This document shows positions 56,661-64,000 of a DNA stretch of 64,000 nucleotides, piece after piece. How positions within the stretch are numbered: the stretch's first letter is position 1; each line of letters opens with the position of its first letter. The position numbers and the translations under genes are program-made. The notes beneath the pieces are model-generated. The model had not been told where the DNA came from. It ran no database searches and saw only the letters and a list, made by a program, of their open reading frames with translations. Origin of the DNA: Prorocentrum cordatum (Eukaryota; Sar; Dinophyceae; Prorocentrales; Prorocentraceae); the NCBI GenBank assembly GCA_963575745.1, contig CAUYUJ010000934.1, forward strand, positions 43,429 through 107,428, in the 5' to 3' direction.

Positions 56661-58045
56661 ATCTGACGGCTAAGGCGATGCACGCACGTATGCGCGCCCA
56701 ACTGATATGCCCTTTGCGACCGCCGTCCGTCAAGGTAGCGCGCCGTTGTTCCCGCGTGCCCTCAGACGCGCGTATAGCGGATCTTTCGGTGCAAGCTACA
56801 TAGGCGCCCTGCGCGATCCAGCCGAATGGCTCCAGTAGAAGGCAGCGCAACCCCACCACCACGCCACTCTTCCGCACCATCCGCCAATCACCCGCAAAAT
56901 AGCTCAGCAGGTTTGCGATGCATCTTGGTGCAAAAAAGCATGAGAAAGTCATTTGCCGCCAAGGATTCTGCAAGTCTTTCGCGAGGCCCCTCCGCCTGCA
57001 GAGCCCAATGCTCCTGGACTCGCCTGCATCGACAGCGCTGCCTCATGCCCTCCGCCGAGCGCCGCAAAGCTCGCCTTCGCGCCGCGGCGGCCCAGGCCAT
57101 GGCCAAGAATGAACTACCGACGCAACCGTCGTCGCCGCCCCACCGCCTACAATCGCGCGCGTTCCCCCCCCCCCCTCAACCCTGGCAAGGTGCCCGAACC
57201 GCAGCCCTGCCGCAAACAACCACGTGCGTAGCCTACTCCGCGTTCTTCCGCAATCAACTGCGCCGCTCGCCACTAAGCCCCAAGCCCGCGGCCCGTGCAT
57301 CTACCTGGCTTGCGGACCAGGGTCGGCATCGCGCGCCGACGAATGCACGATCGTCCGCCGAGTCGGCGCGGCCCCTAGAAATTGCACTGGACCAGCCAAG
57401 TGCAAGCCCCCCTGCACCCGCCCCTTACACTGCGCCACGCAACAAAACCTGCAGCCGCAAGCGACCTGGGCTGGCAAAGGCCAACCAATGTGCCTGCGCG
57501 GGCCGAGGTAGGGCAGTGAGATGCGAGGGTTTAGGTTGCGCGTGGACACGGGCGTCTGCCAAACATTTGCTAAGTACCTGCCGCGTGCGTATTGGGGCAC
57601 CAGCCGGGCACGGGCTACATGAGCATGCACCTGCCGTCTTTCATATTTCTACTGCCACTCGGTCGACGGGGGGGGCGGCGCAGGCGCAACCCCTCCAATG
57701 AACTGCCGAGGGCGAACTTCAACGTGGTCGTCTCGCTGACGCCATCGCTCGTCACTCCGTCGTGTTCTCGGCCTCTCCTGCTTGGTCCCGTCGGCGTCGC
57801 TGGTTCGGTCCCCTGCTCGTTGTGCATATTCTGGCTTCGCCCTCACGCACGTGGCTGTCTTGTTTTCCGCAGACCAGTCAGCGCGCGCGCCATCACTTGC
57901 CACGCGGCGTGCCATTGCACTTTTCCGCCATCGTCTTGCGCGGGCGCGCGGCTGCCGCCGCTTCGCGCGAGAGGGGGGGGGGTAGATTGCGAACATTCAA
58001 GCCCAACATGCACGCTGGCTTATTCCCAAGCCTGTCCAAGTGCGC
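56661..58045. other. GC-rich DNA without a recognisable gene
   Basis: Open frames are Arg/Ala/Pro-rich on both strands, with no signature. Confidence 0.45.
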
Positions 58046-58047
58046 AT

Positions 58048-58130
58048 GGTGCGTGTGTGTGCGTGTGTGTGTGTGTGTGCGTGTGTGTGCGTGTGTGTGG
58101 TGTGTGTGTGTGTGTGTGGGGGGGGGGGGG
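58048..58130. repeat. GT dinucleotide tract
   Basis: GTGTGT and GTGCGT run followed by a G14 run and GTAGATTGCGAA. The same G-run plus GGTAGATTGCGAA occurs at 57975. Confidence 0.9.
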
Positions 58131-58484
58131 GGTAGATTGCGAAACTGCAAACCAAATGTGCGTCCTCTGCGACATGACATCAACGGTTCCTAAGGCGGCC
58201 GAAATCCGATCGCAAGCGCGACGACGGCCGGGCCCATGGCTGTTTTCGCGCCCACGCAATCTGCGACGCACGCCGAACGGTGGCAGCATTGCGCCCAAGC
58301 GATGCGAGCACCGCCGACCTTCGGTCCTCAACCGAGGACACAACATTTTGACTTCGCCGAACATCGAGGCAACTTCGAGGTTAGAAAAAAAACCGCGCGG
58401 GATACTCCACGCATTTTTTTCGACGCGTCGAAAAATATAGACAATTCGAAACAAAATTCGCGCGGACGATGTCGCGCCGCTGTT

Positions 58485-58605
58485 GCGCCAAAACCGTTTT
58501 CGCGCGACATACTGGGCTGGCCGACGCACACCAAAGTCGTTTTCGCGCGGCATGCGGGGCTGCGCTGCGGACGCCAAACCAGTTTTCGCGCGGGCGACGG
58601 GGCAA
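58485..58605. repeat. Short tandem repeat around GTTTTCGCGCG
   Basis: GTTTTCGCGCGACAT, GTTTTCGCGCGGCAT and GTTTTCGCGCGGGCGA occur within about 100 bp, each following CCAAA or CCAAAG. Confidence 0.6.
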
Positions 58606-61600
58606 GCTGGCGCTGCTGTGCAAATGCAAGTGGGCATGGCGCGCGGGTGGGATAATGATGCGTTCGGCGCCGCATGGGGGCATGCCGACGCGAAGATGGT
58701 GAAGTGACTGCGGCAGTGCGAACTGATGGCACGCATGCAAGCAAATGGGGCGGGCTCGCGGTGCGGATGGTGCACGTGGGAGTGGACGAGATGACAATCG
58801 GTCGGATATGCTGCTCGGGCGTGGCGCAGACGCGGCGGAAGCGCCCTCGCGGGCGGAGGGGGGCAGGGTGGGTGGTGGGGGTGGGGTGGGTTGGGGTGGG
58901 GGGGGGGGGGAGGGCGGGAGTGTGGGGCATGCTCTCGACGGATCGGAAGGTCGCCCGCGAAAAAAAAATACAAAAAAAAAACTAAAACACCAAAAAGCGC
59001 GCGCGTGCTTCGCTCATGGCAACGGCGTGCTGACACGGATGCGCTATGGAATTGTCGCGGGGGTAAGCGTCGGACGGGACGCGGAATCGGATGGGGCAAG
59101 GTGGCGGCGCGTCGAAGGACTGATGGTGGTTGGCTGGATGGGCTAAGCGCGCAAGGGCCATGACGCGCCAACAAGCCCTGGCGCGCAAGGAGGGTGCCAT
59201 GCGCGGAACAGGAAGAGGGCACGCGAGACGCGGCGGATAGGATACTTGGGCGCGATGATGTGGCCAGGGTCGGGTAGCGCGTCGGATGTGACGCGTGGCG
59301 CGTGGAAGTTGACATGGGTGCCTGAGGGCGCTACCACTTCTAAAAGCAATGGAGGCATGTATCCCTGTGAAGTGGGCGGGATAGGCGCGCGAGTGCGAGA
59401 GCGCGGGCTTCGGGCGGTGGACTGGAGAGGGTAGGCACGTATCAAACTCGCGGCTAAGGGCAAGACCAATGGCCTGCTGGATGGGGGGGGGGGGCGATGG
59501 GGCCTTAAGACGCGCGCGGCGCAGGGGTGCGCCAGGGGGCTTCGATTGGCCAAGCGGAAAGTGAGACGCATTCGGTTTGACTGGCTGGCAGAAGCTTGGC
59601 TAGGGCTGGCGAGAGGAAACTCGCGGTGGGCTGTGAATGCGTCGTTCGGAGATGGCGGGGGGTGGGATGCGCCGCTGGCTTCCGCTGGCCCGCAGAAGTC
59701 GGGGCGCGTTGGCCGCCGCGGCTCGCGGGGCGCGGCGTCGGGAAGGAGGGGCGGGGGGGTGGGTAGGGGGCGGGGCGGGGGCGCGGGGGGGCAGCGCGGG
59801 AGGGCGGGGGGCGGGCGTGGCTGGCGCTGGAGAGCAAAAAGCAAATGTGAGTTTGCGCTGGACAGCGCGCGGGCGCGAGGTGGGCCCAGCTTGGGGCCGA
59901 CAGTGGCGACTGGCGTCGTTGGTGTTTCTGGTGTTCGCAGTCTGCGCGCGCGTTTTGCTGGTGTTGAGGGTGGGCTGGGGCGCGGGCCGCGATGGCGTCG
60001 GGGCGAGTTGGCTTCGGTCGGTGCGCGGCGAATGTGGCAAGTCTGGGGTGGATGGCGGGGCGCGGCTGTTTTCGGGCTTCAAGCGTTTGCAGATGTTGGG
60101 GAAGGTTCGCGCTGGAGGTCCGCGTGCGCGCGTGAACTGACATGCGATCGGGCGCGGTAGTTGGGACGAACAGACAGCCAACGCTAAGCAGCAGTTAGAG
60201 CAAGGGTTGCATGGGCGGCCCGCGGGCCATGCTGCAGGCGCGGAAGAGGGGCGGGCTGGCGCCGAGGACGGTACTTTTGGAAACGCAAGTGGGGCGGCAT
60301 GGCAAGAGGGCGGGCGTTAGGCGTCGGGTTTGGGACGTGCAAGCGCAGAGGGGCATTGGGCACGGGATGCATGCGTCGTCGCGCAAGGGTTTTGAACGGG
60401 CTGGATGGCGGGCGTTGCGCGCGAACCATTACGGAACGCGCGCTTCGCGGCAAGCTGCGCGGCGGGGTTGCGAGAGGCAGTCGGCGCCGTTTAGGGGGGG
60501 GGGGGCGCGGGGATTCCTTGGCTCGGCTCGAGGCGGCTGGAACAAGCGCTGCTTGGAGAACGGCCAGTCGTCTCGGCTGGCTTGATGAGGCGGGGCGCGA
60601 GGCAAACCGACGCAGATGCGGGCGGTCATTCAAGCAAGTTGGGCCCCAAGCGCGCGGCGCCTGGTCGGCGAAGCGCTGGGCGGGTGACGGATTCGCGAGC
60701 TTGCGGCCGCAGTTGGGCCCAAGTGATTGCGGCAATCGGCGCGGTCAGGCGCGGCACTGGCCATTTGAGGCGGGTTGCGGTTGAATGTCTGGCACGGGCT
60801 GGGGGCGGGTGGGTGCGCGCGCAATGGCGGGGTTTGGGGTGGATGCGTGGGCGGGGCGTGGTGCCGATGGCAGTAGTTGTGGCAGGTTGGCCTTCAAGGG
60901 TTCGCAGTTGTCGCCGCGGCGCCGATGGAATACGACGCGCGGGGGCAAGTTGCGTCGGCGAGGCGAAAGGTGTGGCGAACGCTGTGCTGACGGGCTTGCA
61001 GAAGCCGAGGTAAGCGAGAGGTTTACGGTTTACGGGGCCGCGGCAGGCGAAATGCACATTGATGTCGGGATTCAAAGCAGCGTCGGGTTCATGGGCGCGC
61101 AGAAATGTCGGTTGAATGTTTGCGGCGGTCGGCGTCGACGCGGTTGGGAACTCGGGCGCCGCGGCGGACCGCGCCCGAAGATCGCGGACGGTTGGGCAAA
61201 TGGGGGGGGGGGGGGTCTGCGGTGGATGAAGTAGTCGGGTTTGTAGGTGTTGGTCGGAATTGGCGCACGTCGGATGTCAAAGCACCAGGATGCCGAGGCG
61301 CGCTGGGCGCGGCCGCGGGCGGAAGAGGCGTAGGGGGCGGGGGGGGGGGGTCGAGGCGAGCTGGGGCGCGCATGACGCAGCCGAGGTGGAACTGTCGCGG
61401 AGCGATGGCAATATTTCGGGCAGTCTGGGGCGCGCACGGCCACGCCATGCGTGGTGGAAAGGTCGGGCGGGCCTGCGTTTGTTATCTGGGGTCGGTGCAT
61501 TGCGGCGCGCGCGTGGGTTCGCGGAAGGTTGGGTCGGTCGGCTTGGCGGGTGTCAAGGGTTGTGGCTTTTTTGGCTGAAATGCGCCAGGGACAGGTTGGG

Positions 61601-64000
61601 TTTGAGGTCCCGAGTAAAGTGCCACCGTCGGCGTTGGAGAAATTAGCTGAGGGGTGCGAGGGCCTCGGGGCGGCATGGGCACATCATGGACCCCATGGCG
61701 GCGGTTTACGCAGCCCGCCGCCCGAAGAGGTCGCAGGACCTTGGGCGCGGGGTGCAGCGACAGCTCGCGGCGGATGGTTCGGCACATGTCGGCGAGCTTG
61801 GAATTTGCGCAGGCCGACCTAGCGGGCTAGCCGCAGCTGGGCGATGTTGAACTTTGTTTGCGCTGCGATGGTTCCTTGGGTGTGGCGTCGGCGGGGTTGG
61901 GCGCTGTTCGCGGGCGTTGAGATACGTTGGCGACCAAGCTTTCTCTGCGCGTAGATGGGCGGTGGTGGGAAGACCTGCTGGAGCGCAGGCGGGTTTGCGC
62001 CAGGGCGCGGTCGTCGATGTTGATTGGCGCGGCGGGCCAGAAGAACTGACGCGCGTCGGTTTCAGAAGGCTGGTAAGGCGTGGCGTGGTCGGCGTAGCTG
62101 GCGGTGGTCGGTGGTTTTGGCATTCCAAACTGGGCAGGGGTTGCCGCTGCCTGGGCTTCGCACGCTCGCGGCGGGGTCAAAGAGGTCGAGTTTGTGCCAG
62201 CATGGTTGTGACATGGGTTGGTGGTGCAGCGTTAGAATGCATGGAGGGGAGTCGCGCTTGCGCGGCCTGTGGCGCATGACCAGGGCTGGCCTCGGGGCAG
62301 CTGGCGGGATTTAGAGCATCCTGGCTCGCGCAAGCAACCAGCAGTTGTGGTGGTGGCAGGGGTTGGAGGAGGCTCGCATAAATTCAAGTAGGTCGCGCTG
62401 GTCAGTCGGGCGCTTGCGCTGCCTTGTATCGAAGAGCAAGCAGAAACTGTGTCAGGCTGCGGACGGGCGGCCTGCGGGCGACGCAATAGGTTTGGCATGG
62501 AACCGCGGGCGGCGAGTGAATATGTCTGCCTTCCCCGCGCATGCAAAACGCGCGGCGGCCCGGTGGGCGGCCCGCGGTAACGTGTTGCTTTGGTCGGGGA
62601 GGCGGCGGCCGATGTGGCCTGGCGTTGTAGCGTTGGCAAGAGTTGATGCAGATTGCGTTCGACGCGCTCGCAGTGGGCGGTGTATATTGGGAGCGGGGGT
62701 GGTGCCAGGTGGCGGCGTACCTTGGGCGCCACGGTGTTGCGCAATTTGGGGTTCGCACGGTCTCAAGGCTTGCGGTGGCTTGGACAGTTGGCGCCGGCAG
62801 CGGGAGTTGAGGTGTCCGAGTATTCGAGAGCCCGCGCAGAGTGCCACCGGTTGTAAATAGAAAGCTGACTCGCGGAATATGACGCACATGGTGGTGGCGC
62901 GCGCCGCGGCGTCGTTCGGGCCAGCTGGGGCTGCTGCGGCATGGCGCTTCTGGCAACGCGCATCGGTTCGTAATTGCAGCGCAGAACGCCAGCACTGGGC
63001 GGGACAGCGCCTGCGACCCGCCCGCGGCACGCCCGCCTCGCGGCGCGTTGGCGGCCCATCGGCGCGGCCGCCCGCCCGCCGAAGAAGGCGCAGCGCGGCC
63101 GCGGCACGGCCCCGACATTGCCTGAGGATGCTTGGTAAACGCACCAAAGCGGTCGCGCGAACGCGTTCTCGCGATGTCGGTCTCTGGGTATCATTGCGCA
63201 GCTGATTTCGGACCTCTTGGGATTGTTTCGGCGCCCTCTTAGGCCCAAAGGCTTTGCGATGGTCGGTCGGGGGGCGGGCCACGCGACGGCCCCGATCGGG
63301 CCCATGCGACGTCAAAAGGCAGGGCATCACAATCCGCCACGGGGATGAGCGCCAACGCGACCGACCTCGGGGTACCACCCGATCTAACCGTGGGGTAACC
63401 GAGACGCCATGGTAGGCCAATCTGCCCCCTCGCCCCCGTCCACCAGGGCCCGAGGCACCGTGCCCCAGGAACGCCCCGACGTTGCCCAGGCGAATGCCTA
63501 ACACCTCGATCACGCGAGAACGATCACGCAACCTCCTTTGGGGCCGCATTGGCCGACGTGCATCGGAGTCGTCTCTGCGCCCCCATGGGGCGCTGCAACG
63601 AACGACGTGGCCCCTCAGGCGCTGCCAAAGATGGTTGCATGATCATCGACCTGGGATGGAAAAACACAAGTGGCCATGTTGGAAAATCCATAACAATTCT
63701 TCGTCGGCAAATTATTAATTCTGGGCGGCGCGCCCATCGCCGAGCGGGGGCGGGGCGGAACAGATAGGGGAACGGAAGAACGAAGGGCGCCGCGATGGGA
63801 TTGCGAGGACTACCGCGTGGAATACGTGAAAACGAATGCCGCGATGATGTCTAGAACGCTTCTTCGCTTTGGGGTCGAGGCGTGACCCCGCCGACGCGAG
63901 CTCTCGGGGCTTAAGACGCGAGCCCTCGCGGCCTGCGACGCCGCGCCTGGGGCCTGCCGCGCGGGGCCCTGGGGCCAGTTCGCGACCGCCTGTGGCCTGC
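58606..64000. other. GC-rich DNA without a recognisable gene
   Basis: Long overlapping frames on both strands, rich in Gly, Arg, Ala and Pro, with many G homopolymer runs (for example 58896, 59486, 61203). None carries a motif or a believable exon border, and overlapping frames are equally open, which argues against coding. Confidence 0.5.

Noticed and set aside
57592-63767. Many long overlapping frames in the last 6 kb
   Set aside because: Frames on both strands are equally long and Arg/Gly/Pro-rich, no motif or exon border, as expected for DNA with few A/T bases.

Overview
The window looks like dinoflagellate nuclear DNA. The evidence is: a very GC-rich background; a long multi-exon gene whose introns split about evenly between GC-AG and GT-AG boundaries; AG acceptors placed a few bases before start codons, as expected for spliced-leader trans-splicing; many short transposons with terminal inverted repeats (TIRs), several of which coincide with introns (introner-like); and long satellites, trinucleotide tracts and LINE remnants. 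The exact taxon cannot be read from the sequence. Every convincing host exon except one lies on the minus strand, which fits the one-directional gene blocks of dinoflagellates.

The central object is one minus-strand gene running from an ATG at 32854 to a TGA at 4513. I could assemble 14 exons. All junctions agree in phase and the total is 4113 nt (1370 codons plus stop). The predicted protein starts with an MGCGSS acylation-type N-terminus, carries two class III (CaiB/BaiF) CoA-transferase domains in tandem, then FIST_N and FIST_C sensory domains and a short helical tail. Seven donors are GC and six are GT. Introns range from 75 nt to 11.9 kb.

Region by region: 1-4.5 kb holds trinucleotide tracts and small transposons. 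4.5-32.9 kb is the fusion gene. Its 6-kb intron contains a decayed LINE that was itself hit by two 172-bp MITEs. Its 11.9-kb intron contains four satellite arrays, a 60-bp tandem repeat and an antisense helicase end exon. 33-45 kb is repeat-rich: degenerate CCAAGAnGGCC arrays, inverted arrays around a CCCACTGTC minisatellite, several TIR elements and a 460-bp element with TIRs of about 87 bp. Pieces of a small membrane-protein gene lie at 37.2-37.8 and 40.7 kb (minus). 45.4-55.8 kb carries six minus-strand ORFs of mostly unknown family, one with an HU-like segment and one broken by a homopolymer frameshift. 55.8-64 kb shows no gene I can support: GC-rich low-complexity DNA, a telomere-like degenerate hexamer array and a GT tract.

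Functionally, only the fusion gene, the helicase fragment and the LINE can be assigned. The fusion would couple CoA transfer to a small-molecule-sensing module at a membrane, which is an inference. The ORFs at 46-56 kb appear to be host genes or an unrecognised element and are described without assigned function.
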